Assembly (NCBI RefSeq): GCF_026213295.1
Contig: NC_079415.1
Location: 25,940,363-26,004,362, forward strand
Length of the DNA: 64,000 nt
Source of the DNA: Gadus chalcogrammus
Taxonomy: Eukaryota; Chordata; Actinopteri; Gadiformes; Gadidae
Reading direction: 5' to 3'
Within the stretch, counting starts at the first letter, position 1. Each line of letters opens with the position of its first letter. The notes under the pieces were generated by a model. That model saw nothing but the letters and a program-made list of their open reading frames with translations, did not search any database and was not told the DNA's origin. Both the position numbers and the translations under genes were made by a program. This document shows, one piece after another, positions 24,075 to 33,481 of this stretch.

Positions 24075-24182
24075 CAGTGTTGCCAGATTGGTCCGATTTC
24101 CCACCCAATTGGGCTACTTTTAACCATGTTAGGCTGGAAAGATCATCATTGGGCGGGAAATCTGCCCAATCTGGCAACGCTG
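24075..24182 (+). repeat. 108-bp MITE-like inverted repeat inside the hAT element
   Basis: The ends are cagtgttgccagattgg and the inverse cagcgttgccagattggg, continuing with atttcccrcccaat. This resembles a widespread fish miniature element. No clear target duplication was seen. Confidence 0.65.
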
Positions 24183-24273
24183 TCGATAGCAAATCCGGTC
24201 TGCATTGCCGCGGTGTTCAGTCTGAAAGACGCAGAGCAAGTGAAATCTGCGATAGCGCGATCCTAAATGCACA

Positions 24274-24446
24274 ATGGAAACATTGGAAACGGAGGACATT
24301 GTTAACGTCTTATTACAAAAAGCATTCCATTCATTCAGTTACAGTGCTAAGTTAGCGACCAAAGAAAGAGGTAGACCACTTCCCAAAATCAAGGTCACCA
24401 GAAGTAATGGCAACCTCAGTGTTGTGAGTGCTACATGGTTTGCTAG
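24274..24446 (+). pseudogene. First exon of hAT-type (ZMYM1-like) transposase
   Basis: From ATG at 24,274 the frame encodes METLETEDIVNVLLQKAF, then GRPLPKIKVTRSNGNLS and SATWFAR. This resembles the N-terminus of fish proteins annotated as zinc finger MYM-type 1-like, which carry a hAT core. After WFAR a consensus donor (ctag/gtatgc, 24,446/24,447) follows. The expected next exon would supply the rest of a TTF-type region and the transposase core, but the element ends 380 bp later. The family assignment is from recall and is moderate at best. Confidence 0.45.
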
Positions 24447-24901
24447 GTATGCATGACTTACTGGTAGCATTACAAGCAATTGTAACTGAAAATAAACATA
24501 GCTAAATAACTTCAGTCAGTGAGGGCAAAAATAGGCCCAATGATAGGCCCAGATTTTTTGATTTACTTTTACAAATCAATAGTAGGCCTGATTTGACTAA
24601 TATGCTTTGCATCCTTTCCTTCTCAAATTACAGTGATGCCACTGGTGGCTTTGTATACATTTTGTTCACATAACTCCCTCCCTGCTATTTTGTAGTTCAC
24701 CAAAACACCCTGAAACAACTTGAGTCTCACATTCTTATGCCACCATACACCAACAGTGCAAGCATGCCAATGGCAACCAAGCGCGCAGTCCTTCCTCCCT
24801 CACTTTAAAAACCACCAGCCGCCACTGATGTATATATATATATATATAATATAATATATATATAATAGCCTTGGCCATGTCCAACGGCAACCGCAGCAGT
24901 A

Positions 24902-25258
24902 ATGTTACGGAGCCCCGTACCATTACTGCGAGACATCGCAAACCAACTTCCGGGTCAGAGGAAAAAACTAACAACCACAACGATGGAGTTTGGGGGATTT
25001 ATCAATGTTTATTTTGAGCTTGGACTCAAATATTCGGACATCAAATCAATACTTGTCAGTAGGCACGCCTTCCACTTAAGTGAGAGACATCTGAAGAGGA
25101 TACTGCGAGATAGGGGACACTCTCGCCACAAGGCGTACTCTGACCTGTCGGTCCTGGTGGATTTTATTAGCGACCAACCGCAGTACTCTGGACAGCTTCA
25201 CGGGTACCGATGGATGTACGCTAAATGCAGGGAGCATGGACTGCGTGTGAGGAAAGAG
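24902..25258 (+). pseudogene. Integrase-like protein, N-terminal part (split by DIRS insertion)
   Basis: An open frame from 24,902 or, more likely, ATG 24,983 encodes MEFGGFINVYFELGLKYSDI, then FHLSERHLKRILRDRG and GQLHGYRWMYAKCREHGLRV, ending RKE at the DIRS boundary. A helix-turn-helix-like N-terminal region precedes what in relatives is a DDE integrase core; the family is the fish 'integrase core domain' proteins, known to me only from general recall. The frame resumes at 30,382 with DVRL and, after a small frameshift, LKELDPRGVSRRARRL. The integrase core itself is absent from the window. The first 27 codons before MEFGG may be untranslated. Confidence 0.65.
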
Positions 25259-25436
25259 GTTCTATTTCATCCTTACTGACCGCCAGAGGCGGTGCTTAAA
25301 GCACTGGATCTCCACCTCGCGCATGCGCATTTCGAGTACCTAATAACAACATAGTCACCTGTGACCCCCACGTGACACCGGGAAGGCTATATCTTCCGGT
25401 GTCATTAGAGGATCTGTTCCTTACATCTTCTCGCTG
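25259..25436 (+). repeat. DIRS left inverted terminal repeat
   Basis: It starts gttctatttcatccttactg and runs through the gaccgccagaggcggtgctt, gcgcatgcgcatttcgag and ggtgtcattagaggatctgt blocks. It matches the inverse of 30,185-30,360, with differences mainly near the tip. Confidence 0.93.
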
Positions 25437-26009
25437 CGCAGGTACCGTTTTGAACCTTTGTTTGAGAAAGGAAGGAAGCTGTTACAACTGGCTACGTGCA
25501 GCCTCGTGACCAAGGTCGGAGCTGCGGATAACCCGTCCTCCAGAGGCTGTGGCTAGTTCATACAGATACTTAGTGAAAGTAACTATAAGAAGAGTGGCCG
25601 GCGTTTGTTTGGGAGGGCAGTGTGCTCGCTCCCGCTCCCAGCACTCGTTCGCCTCTTGCTCTGTTATTGTTTGTTGTGTTAGCCGTTAGCTTTGCTCTGT
25701 TCTAACCATCAATTTATTTAGCCCTTACAACTTACCGGTGAAGGCAGTGCTCTCGCTTCCGCTCCCAGTAACGTTTTTGTTTGGTTTCTCCCTTGTTTAG
25801 CAGCAGCGCTTACGCTCAAGCTAATTAATATCGGTCGACTTAATTTTCTGGTGAAGGCAGTTTTCTCGCTCCCGCTCCCGTTAACGCCGCAATTACCCCT
25901 TGTTTGGTTGATAATTAGTAGCAGCGATCACGCTCAGGCTAATTAGTTTCGGTTTTTCATTTTTTCTGACGAGGGAAGTGCTCTCGCTTCCGCTCCCAGT
26001 ACGCTGCCG
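25437..26009 (+). promoter_or_regulatory. DIRS leader with four spaced repeats
   Basis: A motif near gtgctctcgcttccgctccc recurs at about 25,618, 25,748, 25,862 and 25,978, spaced 114-132 bp. Each is followed by a short stretch with agtaacg-like words and T-rich DNA. It sits between the left repeat and gag, where the promoter or RNA leader should be. Function is not shown by sequence alone. Confidence 0.6.
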
Positions 26010-27476
26010 GTGGCTACCTCTATAATGGCCCACCTGTGTGTCGCCTGTGCGGCTCCTCTTGAGCCTGAGGACGGCCACGACAGTTGCCCTCCTTGCCTCG
26101 TTCTCGGGCATCTGAGGGAGAGCCTCACGGACAGCGCCTGCATGAACTGCAGCCTCCTGCCTTGGGTGCTCAGAGTGGCTAGGCTAGCAGAGCTGGAGAA
26201 TCGGGCAGCAGCCAACGACCCCTCTGCTTTAATGAGCCTCCCTCCCGATCAGCCCGGTCGTTCAGGGCGGCAGCGGCATGATGGGGCTGCGGCTATGGGT
26301 GCCCCCCCCAAAAAGAAGGCAAGGGGCGGCCTTGCTGCTAGGGTGGACGGATTGGCGTCCGACATGGAGCAAATCCGGTCCCTCCTCCTGGCCCTTCAGC
26401 CTGGGACTGGTCAGGGGCTGGCGGGGCTACAGCCCGGCCCTCCCTCCTCCCAATTTGAAAGCGATGCCCTCTCTCTGACGGCTTCGGCTAACCTCTTTAA
26501 TGAGACTATGACCGAGGGCGATGCCTCCCACACGTTGGATGAGGCCTCCTGCTCCTCGGCACAAGGCTCCCTGCAGGGTGCAGCAGACACCTCCATGGCG
26601 GCCGTCCTGCGGACCGCTCTGGCTCGCCTGCAGCTTGACGCGCAGACGGAGTCAGCCCAGGCCAGCGCCTTCTTCAGGCGCAACCCTGTCCCGGCCACAT
26701 TCTCCGTCCCTCCTTCAGAGGAGTATCTGAAGGAGTTCCATGCTTGCTGGAGGGACACTAGGGCCCTGTCCCACTCAACGTCGGACGCCCGGACCTTGGC
26801 TGCCATGCAGAATGCGGCACAGGTTGGGCTGGGCCGCATGCCAGCAGTCGAGCCTGCCATCGCCTCCCTGATTCTGGCTCCTGATGAGGCTCTGAGGCCA
26901 AATGCCAGGTGCCCTCGGCCACAGTGCAGGGTCACAGATGACCTCCTATCAAAGGCCTACGACGCAGCGGCGCGCATGGGTCGTATTGGGAACTCCCTTT
27001 CCCACCTGCTGCTGGGTCTTTCGACCTCTCTGCAGCAGGCCCAGGTCGAGCCGCCGCTGCAGAGTCTGAGTGACGCCTCGTTGCAGGCTTTTGCCCTCAT
27101 GTCGAGGGAGTTAGGGCGCACTATGTCCACCCTCGTGCAGACTCGCCGCAAGGTGTGGCTTGCGCAGTCGCCCTTGACGGAGACATGTAGGAGGGTCCTT
27201 CGTGCGGTGCCGGTGGAACCAGGGGAGCTCTTTGGGTCAGCTGCCCTGGAAGCACTGGAGGGGGCTGCCCGAGCTAGGCAGACCAGGCAGCAACTGTCAG
27301 GCCTAAATAGGAGTGTGTCTGCTCCTAGCAGGCCTGGGGGCCCCTCGGCAGTCCCCCAGCGGTGCTTTCAGCCACCTGAGTACTCCGGTGGCCTACGAAG
27401 GTCCCAGCGGGCTGCGCAAACCGCCAACGAATGGCTTTCGGGCCCCCGAACGCCTACCTTCCCGGCAGCCCAGTGA
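26010..27476 (+). CDS. gag: DIRS Gag-like protein
   Basis: An uninterrupted frame of 488 codons. The first ATG gives MATSIMAHLC; a second ATG five codons on (MAHLC) fits the family's usual start better. A Cys/His cluster near the N-terminus (CVACAAPLEP, then HDSCPPC and ACMNC) is typical of DIRS Gag. The middle has the block EEYLKEFHACWRD, then LILAPDEALRPNARCP and DDLLSKAYDAAARMGRIGN, and the C-terminal third is Pro/Ser/Arg-rich. By family knowledge Gag packages element RNA. It overlaps the start of the next frame by 46 bp (27,431), as in related elements. It is the only intact frame of the element. Confidence 0.85.
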   Translation: MATSIMAHLCVACAAPLEPEDGHDSCPPCLVLGHLRESLTDSACMNCSLLPWVLRVARLAELENRAAANDPSALMSLPPDQPGRSGRQRHDGAAAMGAPPKKKARGGLAARVDGLASDMEQIRSLLLALQPGTGQGLAGLQPGPPSSQFESDALSLTASANLFNETMTEGDASHTLDEASCSSAQGSLQGAADTSMAAVLRTALARLQLDAQTESAQASAFFRRNPVPATFSVPPSEEYLKEFHACWRDTRALSHSTSDARTLAAMQNAAQVGLGRMPAVEPAIASLILAPDEALRPNARCPRPQCRVTDDLLSKAYDAAARMGRIGNSLSHLLLGLSTSLQQAQVEPPLQSLSDASLQAFALMSRELGRTMSTLVQTRRKVWLAQSPLTETCRRVLRAVPVEPGELFGSAALEALEGAARARQTRQQLSGLNRSVSAPSRPGGPSAVPQRCFQPPEYSGGLRRSQRAAQTANEWLSGPRTPTFPAAQ

Positions 27477-28474
27477 CCCACAACCCAACCGACGCCCCCC
27501 CAGAGCCTCAGGAGGCCGGGGTAGGCGCTAGGCCCTCGGGGCCGGTCGTCGGGAGTTTTTCCCATCAGCAGCTTAGCTACTGGGCTGCCTGTACTTCAGA
27601 CCCTTGGGTGGTTTCCACCTTGACCCAAGGGTACGAGTTACAGTTCCGACGTCGGCCCCTAGCCTTCAGCCGGGTCAAAATGACTGTCGTCAACGACCCG
27701 GCAGAGGCCTTAGCTCTGGACCAGGAGTTGTCCACCCTCCTGGCCAAAGGGGCAATCGAGCCAGTGGATCCTCTGCTGCACCCCAGAGGGTTCTACTCGA
27801 GATATTTCTCGTGAAAAAGAAAGATGGCAGGTTTCGCCCAATTCTCGACCTGAGGGGACTCAACCAGTTCCTGAAGGTCCTGCCATTCCACATGCTCACC
27901 GCTTCCGACACGCTGCGGGTGGTCGCAAGGGGAGAATGGTTCACCACGGTGGACCTAAGGGGCGCATACTTCCACGTCCCAATTGCACCGCGCCATCAGC
28001 ACTTCCTCCGGTTCGCCTTTCGCGGCCGGCACTTTCAATTTTTGGTCTCTTTGGTCTCTCCCTCTCCCGAGGGTATTCACCAGGGTGGTGGCGGCAGCTC
28101 TCGCACCCCTGCAGAAGCAGGGCACGAAGGTCCTGCCTTATTTGGACGACTGGCTGATCTGTGCACCTTCCCAGTCTCAGGCGGCCCGGGACACGGCTCG
28201 GCTGCTCTTGCACGTGGCCCGGCTTGGCCTGACGGTGAATTTTGTGAAGAGTCGCCTGGACCCATCCCAATGGGTCGCATACCTGGGGATGGTCCTAGAC
28301 TCGGACGCTATGAGGGCCTATCTGTCACCTCAGCGTGTGACCGACATCCTCCTCTGCCTACCCCGCTTTGGGTATGGCAGGATGGTACCATTCATTTTTT
28401 GCCTGCAGCTCTTGGGCAAGCTGACAGCTGCCTCAGCTGTGGTGCCCTCGGCTTGCTGTCTCTGCGCCCTATAG
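27431..28474 (+). pseudogene. pol: DIRS reverse transcriptase, frameshifted
   Basis: The first part (frame 2) runs to GFYSRYF at about 27,810 and stops. The continuation, LVKKKDGRFRPILDLRGLNQ, FTTVDLRGAYFHVPIAP and FRGRHFQFLV, is in frame 1. It then returns to frame 2 from about 28,055 (LPRVFTRVVAAALAPLQ, VLPYLDDWLI with the YLDD catalytic box, LGLTVNFVKSRLDPSQW). A further pair of indels near 28,445-28,475 shifts LGLLSLRPI into frame 1 and creates a TAG just before MWRNSLHLDPKW. In intact elements this is one polyprotein copying element RNA into DNA. The motifs are preserved and the frame is not, so the copy decayed after insertion or was copied in a damaged state. Confidence 0.88.
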
Positions 28475-29035
28475 ATGTGGCGGAACAGCCTCCACTTGGA
28501 CCCCAAGTGGCACAGGCACCGAAAGGTCAGAGTGTCTCGGCAGTGCCTCTTCTCTCTGTCCCCATGGAGAAAGAGGTTGTATATGTCTGTGGGTGTACCC
28601 ATGGGCACCATTCCATCCCGTCGGGAGCTGGTCACAACAGACGCCTGCCTATCAGGATGGGGCGCGGTTTGGCAGGGCAGGACTGCCCAAGGGCAGTGGC
28701 CGGCCCAGAACCACGCTCACATCAATGTGCTAGAGCTCAGGGCGGTACAGCTAGCACTCAATCATTTTCTGCCTCATTTGAGAGGCAAGCATGTGCTAGT
28801 TCGATCCGACAACACATCAGCTGTTGCCCAGATCAACCACCAAGGGGGGACCCGGCTTTCACGGCTACTCCGGGTATCTCGGAACTTGTTGGCCTGGGCA
28901 TATCCCCGCCTGGCCAGCGTACAGGCGGTCTTCATACCGGGGCAAAGGAACCAGGTCGCAGATATTCTATCGCGGCAGAAGCATGAATGGGGAGCTGCGG
29001 ATGGGGAGCTGCAGGAATGGCGGCTTCATCCGGAG
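28475..29035 (+). pseudogene. pol: DIRS RNase H domain
   Basis: It continues in frame 2 from MWRNSLHLDPKWHRHRKVRV. The acidic residues of RNase H are visible in TTDACLSGWGAVW, INVLELRAVQLAL, VRSDNTSAVAQINHQGG and NQVADILSR, a D-E-D-D set. The domain removes the RNA strand after reverse transcription. In frame it has no break, but it is separated from the RT by a stop and from the next domain by a frameshift near 29,030-29,040, where the frame-1 reading VETLWGLFGRAEVDLFASEE takes over. ATG 28,475 is therefore not a natural start. Confidence 0.85.
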
Positions 29036-29448
29036 GGGTGGAGACGTTGTGGGGTCTCTTTGGCAGGGCGGAGGTAGACCTCTTTGCATCAGAGGAATCT
29101 GCACATTGCCCCCTCTGGTTCTCCTGGACGGAGGTGACCGGCCCCCTCGGACAGGATGCCTTAGCTCACGACTGGCCACAGAGTCCTCTGTATGCCTTCC
29201 CACCGCTGCCCCTGATTCTGCCCACACTCCAGAGGGTATTTCTGCAGGGCCACAGGTTACTTCTGGTGGCCCCCTACTGGCCAGGGAGACTCTGGTTTCC
29301 ACTGCTGCGCAGGCTCTGCTGCAGCTCTCCATGGCGCCTCCCCTGCAGGAAGGACCTCCTTTCGCAGCTGGGGGGCCAGATTTGGCACCCAGATCCCCGT
29401 CGCCTCCAGCTCTGGGCCTGGCCGCTGCAGGGCCCGACTCACTGCTGA
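29036..29448 (+). pseudogene. DIRS methyltransferase-like (MT) domain
   Basis: In frame 1 the segment reads LFGRAEVDLFASEESAHCP, DALAHDWPQSPLYAFPPLP and GHRLLLVAPYWPGRLWFPLL, then DLLSQLGGQIWHPDPRRL. This block follows RNase H in DIRS elements and has been compared with phage-type adenine methyltransferases; its role is unsettled. The frame ends at 29,448 just as the recombinase begins in another frame. Confidence 0.75.
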
Positions 29449-30009
29449 ATGTTTGCACTGAAGCCGTCAGTGCAAAAGCCGTCAGGAATACCATTCTGAG
29501 TGCCAGGGCACCATCTACCAGAGCACAGTATGCTAACAGATGGAGGTTATTCTGCCCAAGGTGCTTTCACGCACCTATTTTAACCAGCTGGCACGTTTTA
29601 ACTCCCCATCTGAGGGGAATGAGTCCGAGATGCTATGCCCGGTGCGGGCGCTTAGGGCTTACATTGCTGCTACGGCCGGTATACGGCAGTCCGAGCAACT
29701 GTTTGTATGTCACGATGGCCCTAACAGAGGTTCTGCCTTGTCTAAACAGAGGCTATCCCACTGGGTCGTCGACACCATTAAACACGCCTATGTGGCCAGT
29801 GGCCGCCCCCCGCCATCCGGGTTGAGGTGCCACTCCACCAGAAGCGTGTCGACATCGTGGGCCGCACTAAGAGGTGTACCCCTGGAGTCGATCTGTGCCG
29901 CGGCATCATGGACGTCACCGGGCACCTTTACAAGGTTTTACCGAGTCAACGTTGCCAGTCCCCACCCGATGAGTGTGGTCCTACTGCCAAGCTCTCTTAC
30001 CTCCAATGA
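29430..30009 (+). pseudogene. DIRS tyrosine recombinase with large internal deletion
   Basis: The N-terminal piece (frame 3) reads SLLNVCTEAVSAKAVRNT and STRAQYANRWRLF. It is followed directly, in frame 2 from about 29,545, by SRTYFNQLARFNSPSEG, LCPVRALRAYIAAT, EQLFVCHDG and KQRLSHWVVDTIKHAYVA. The C-terminal active site is present: CHSTRS (the H-x-x-R box) and FTRFYRV with the likely nucleophilic Tyr. Family members have about 150 more residues between the N-terminal arm-binding part and this region, including the first catalytic Arg. That stretch is missing, so no activity is expected. The enzyme normally integrates the circular element DNA without target duplication. Confidence 0.85.
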
Positions 30010-30052
30010 GTGAGGTGGTTTTGGATTCTTTGTGACCTTTTTGGTATGGGTC

Positions 30053-30154
30053 ATCCAGTGCTTTAAGCACCGCCTCTGGCGGTCAGTAAGGATGAAATAG
30101 AACGATAGTTACGAATGTAACTACGGTTCTATGAATCCTGGATGACCGCCAGAG
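30053..30154 (+). repeat. DIRS internal complementary region
   Basis: 30,053-30,103 is the reverse complement of the first 51 bp of the element. 30,104-30,154 is the reverse complement of the last 51 bp. The join at 30,103/30,104 is therefore the inverse of the right-end-to-left-end junction, as the DIRS replication model requires. It overlaps the stretch just after the recombinase frame. Confidence 0.95.
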
Positions 30155-30184
30155 CGTTCAGTCACTCAGAATCCTTGTGTTCTC

Positions 30185-30381
30185 GCGAGAAGATTCTAGG
30201 AACAGATCCTCTAATGACACCGGAAGATATAGCCTTCCCGGTGTCACGTGGGGGTCACAGGTGACTATGTTATTATTAGGTACTCGAAATGCGCATGCGC
30301 GAGGTGGAGATCCAGTGCTTTAAGCACCGCCTCTGGCGGTCATCCAGGATTCATAGAACCGTAGTTACATTCGTAACTATC
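30185..30381 (-). repeat. DIRS right inverted terminal repeat
   Basis: Inverse of the left repeat, but longer by 21 bp at the tip. The extra tip gtagttacattcgtaactat contains tagttac and gtaacta as a 7-bp inverted pair around a 4-base core. Confidence 0.92.
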
Positions 30382-30478
30382 GATGTGCGGTTGTTTTGTT
30401 GAAAGAGCTCGATCCCAGAGGAGTGTCACGAAGGGCGAGACGTCTCAGACGACGAAACAAACTACTAGTGTAGATAAT
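30382..30478 (+). pseudogene. Integrase-like gene, continuation after the DIRS insertion
   Basis: It continues the frame of 24,902-25,258: DVRLF, then a two-base shift, then LKELDPRGVSRRARRL and RRRN. The reading ends in stop codons at about 30,475. The catalytic integrase core that should follow is not found up to 33,480, so the gene was truncated independently of the DIRS insertion. Confidence 0.65.
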
Positions 30479-30502
30479 AATAGATAGTGTAAATAATATA
30501 CA

Positions 30503-30750
30503 ACTAGTATTACTTTTCATACCCTGACATGTTTTGATTGTTAATGTTCCTGCAGTCTTCTTCTAAATGTCACATGATGTTGCTGTGGGTGTCAAGACAG
30601 CTGATTTTATACAGGTTTCAGGTCATCCTACTTGAACCGCAGGACGACCGCACCCCCTGCTGTATACAATCAGCTGTCTTGACAACACAGCAACATCATG
30701 TGAATTAAGAAGACTGCAGGCACTTTTCATGGTAGAAAAGTAATACTAGT
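30503..30750 (+). repeat. 248-bp foldback element
   Basis: Outer arms actagtattacttttc (30,503-30,518) and its inverse (30,735-30,750). Inner arms of about 60 bp start cctgcagtcttctt (30,549) and end aagactgcagg (30,720), sharing atgttgctgtg and gtcaagacagctga. It is non-coding and could form a long hairpin. Confidence 0.8.
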
Positions 30751-31980
30751 CTGATTACAAGAATAATTAAGTAAATTGTTCTTGAACAAGTACATTATTA
30801 ATTCATTAAGTTTTTTCATCTCTAATTTGGCCAGTGAAAAATATGGACTAAAAATATCAGGAAAGAGCACCAAACTTTTTTTGTTTCAGAGTTCAAATTT
30901 TTTGTTTATTCAGAGTTCCACATACGGGATAGCAATATAGTTACAGTAATAAAAAATCGTCAATTCTCAACAAAAACATGAATAGCGTGTGTTGTCGTTT
31001 TTTAACCCCTCTCTCAGTATTTGAAACCACAGGTTGTAAATGCACAGATAATTTCAAAATGCTTTTCTGTCGGTAACATGTCAATATTTGTACTGATTGG
31101 CCTCAGAAGTTCAGAGTTCGATAGATACATACATTTTTTTGGTCACATCATTTGAAATCCCATCACAAAACGCTGGATAAAGGCCCTTAACTGCTCGCTG
31201 AATAAACGGCCCTCATTTATCGACTACATTCACAAATGCACCTGTAAAAAGAACAGTTACACCTTGGACTGCAGCCAGGACCCTGATATAAAGTAGCATA
31301 AAGTATACTACATCAGTGTCAAATACAGGCGCAATATTGTCTCGTATAGTATGTAACTTTTAGAAGAACAGTAATAATAGTATAATTGTCAAAACTATAG
31401 TAGTTTGGTCTGGCGAAAGATAAATTAATGTTTGCACAGTTGAAAATCATAAGCTTCAATTGGGGAAAGGAAGTCTCTTGTCCCATAGAGTTCAGGTAAT
31501 GCAAACATCACGTTCTGCTGCCGACCGCTGGGGACGTTAAGGTTTTTCGATGGCCTGATGGTGTGTGTGTTCCAGGCCTGTGCAGTGTCATCCAACTCAT
31601 CCTGTTAAAAGCAAGAACATAAAAAGTAAATACATTAAGGAAGAACTATAAATGCATATCCAGGCTGTTCGCTTATTTTTTTTAAGTGGTAGCACTGCAC
31701 AAAAATTTAGTAGCATAAAAATACATTTTGTAGCATGTGAACTTGCATCACCATAACCCTTGCATTTCACTCTAATTACCTTTGAGCATGTCATCTTGGT
31801 CCATTGGCCCATAGACAATAATATTAATATCTATATCTGTATATTGTTTATCTATACACATAATTATCATAATAATGATAAACATTTTTAGAACATTTCC
31901 TTTTAATTAAAACCAAACTTTATACATTGAACACAGCCTATTCAATTAATTAGTATACATATTTCTACAATCTAGGATAA
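30751..31980. other. Non-coding DNA, no recognised element
   Basis: No coding or repeat signature is recognised. Composition is AT-rich. Confidence 0.4.
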
Positions 31981-32225
31981 ATTAATAATAATAATAATAA
32001 TAATAAATTGTATTTATAATGCACTTTATATTCAAGAATCTCAAAGTGCTTCAGAGAAAAAAACCAAAAAACTATTAAAAAGGGGAACCTCAAAGAAAGT
32101 TTAGCTAAATGCTCTTTTAAAGAGATGGTTTTTGAGGTTCTGTTTAAAAAGAGCTGTAGTCTGTGGAGCCCTCAGGTGGTCAGGAGGGCGTTCCATAGTC
32201 TAGGGGCAGCAGCATGTTAAATTAA
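31981..32225 (-). repeat. Retroposon 3' end-like repeat with (AAT)n
   Basis: An (AAT)n run at 31,984-32,006 is followed by ttgtatttataatgcacttt and ctcaaagtgcttcagag. This is the inverse layout of SINE/LINE tails in fish ('aaagcgcttt...' plus (ATT)n). The body continues to about gggcagcagcatg. Family not assigned. Confidence 0.5.
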
Positions 32226-32426
32226 ATAGTTTTGTGAATGTTTTTGGAGTATTCTTCCATGGCTTATTTCAAAATGTGTCTATAGGCTACTGTTGACTGC
32301 TCTCAGCTCTCTGCAGCTGAAGGACAATGTGTCCAGCCAAAGTGGCGGGTGGACTCAATAACTTAAGACTACTTTACCCAGTTTGGCGAGTGTTAATTTT
32401 GAGCCCTCTAAGCAGTGTTGTGCATC

Positions 32427-32535
32427 ACTTATGGAAGTAAATCTGTGCCATCGATTTTGAAAATAAAAACCCATTGAATTCTAAGCACTGAATATTTATG
32501 CATTGAAATAACGTAACTCAAAATAAAATGTTTAT
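32427..32535 (+). repeat. Fragment of the 23,241-23,650 repeat
   Basis: atggaagtaaatctgtgcca to tatttatgcattgaaataac matches 23,242-23,330 in the same orientation. Confidence 0.75.
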
Positions 32536-33481
32536 TATTGGATATTTTGAATAATTATTAGCTATTGCATATATAAACCCACACATGCATAATCCCATTC
32601 ACAATATATACAAGTTTTAACAATACTTGCTACACTTTTGTAGTTGATGTTATTTATTTATGTTTAATTGATTATTTATGTTTTTTCTTGAAGTGCTATT
32701 TTTTTTACATTACATACATTGCACATACTGCCCCCTGAAATATTCAATATATACGTTATAAAACAATGTACATGGGGTGAGTAGAGGTGTAAAATATCGT
32801 GATTCTGCAGTGGGAGCATTATTTGATAGAGCCAATCGTCTATCCACATACTGTGTAACGTGCGATGGTACAGTAGGTCAGGGTTAGCATGAAGGAGGCA
32901 ACATGCGAGATTCTCCTCACGGTACTTTTAGTATACTATAAGCTTTTGACCATACAACGCCAGGTCTCCACGGCACTATATATATTTAACACACAGGTGG
33001 AAAGTCCGGGATTCCTTCCTACAACAAATCAGTAACTAAATAACTCATATTAAAAGGGAGACTTCGATCGCATACTGCTGTTTATTCTAGCCGAGCGAAA
33101 GAGCACGCACTTCTTCACTCCACGTTATCTCGTATAACCAACAAAAGAGGGAGGCGCCACCTATGGCGCTACATATTATAAACCTGACTGTTACAACTGT
33201 ACCCCTGAAATCTTCAATAAAGACGTTATAAACCAGCATCAAAATATGCCCGTTGACTTGCACTAGCCTAGTCTCCATGATAAAGAACACCAAGGCTAAC
33301 TTGGGAATCAGGCCCTATGTCAAAAATTCCGAACTACCCCTATTTTTCAATTCGACGTCCTTCTTATGTACAAGTGTCCGTTAGAATTGTCCATTGCTGA
33401 ATCTTACAGAAACACGCCATACGATGGCATATATATATAAAAATGTACTCACCGAAGCACTATTACTGCTGCTGTTGCCGT
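32536..33481. other. Non-coding DNA
   Basis: AT-rich with no recognised gene. The region around 33,087-33,293 opens as a frame but has no domain. Confidence 0.35.

Larger units (their letters stand above)
23678..24827 (+). mobile_element. 1,150-bp hAT element with perfect 8-bp TSD
   Basis: The ends are cagtggaggct and the inverse of cagtggcggctggtgg. atgtatat flanks both sides (23,670-23,677 and 24,828-24,835). It is inserted in TA-rich DNA. It retains a likely first exon (24,274-24,446) but no catalytic core, so it is non-autonomous. Confidence 0.88.
25259..30381 (+). mobile_element. DIRS-like tyrosine-recombinase retrotransposon, 5.1 kb
   Basis: The element has the full DIRS plan: inverted terminal repeats, Gag, RT, RNase H, MT-like domain, tyrosine recombinase and an internal complementary region. 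It lies inside an integrase-like reading frame; removing it restores RKE-DVRL continuity across the site with no duplicated bases. Lack of target duplication is expected of recombinase-mediated insertion. Multiple frameshifts and an internal deletion in the recombinase show this copy is inactive. Confidence 0.93.

Noticed and set aside
28824..29825. 333-codon frame overlapping the DIRS RNase H, MT and recombinase regions
   Set aside because: Only a short piece near 29,430-29,565 is in the true recombinase frame. The rest is an out-of-frame shadow.
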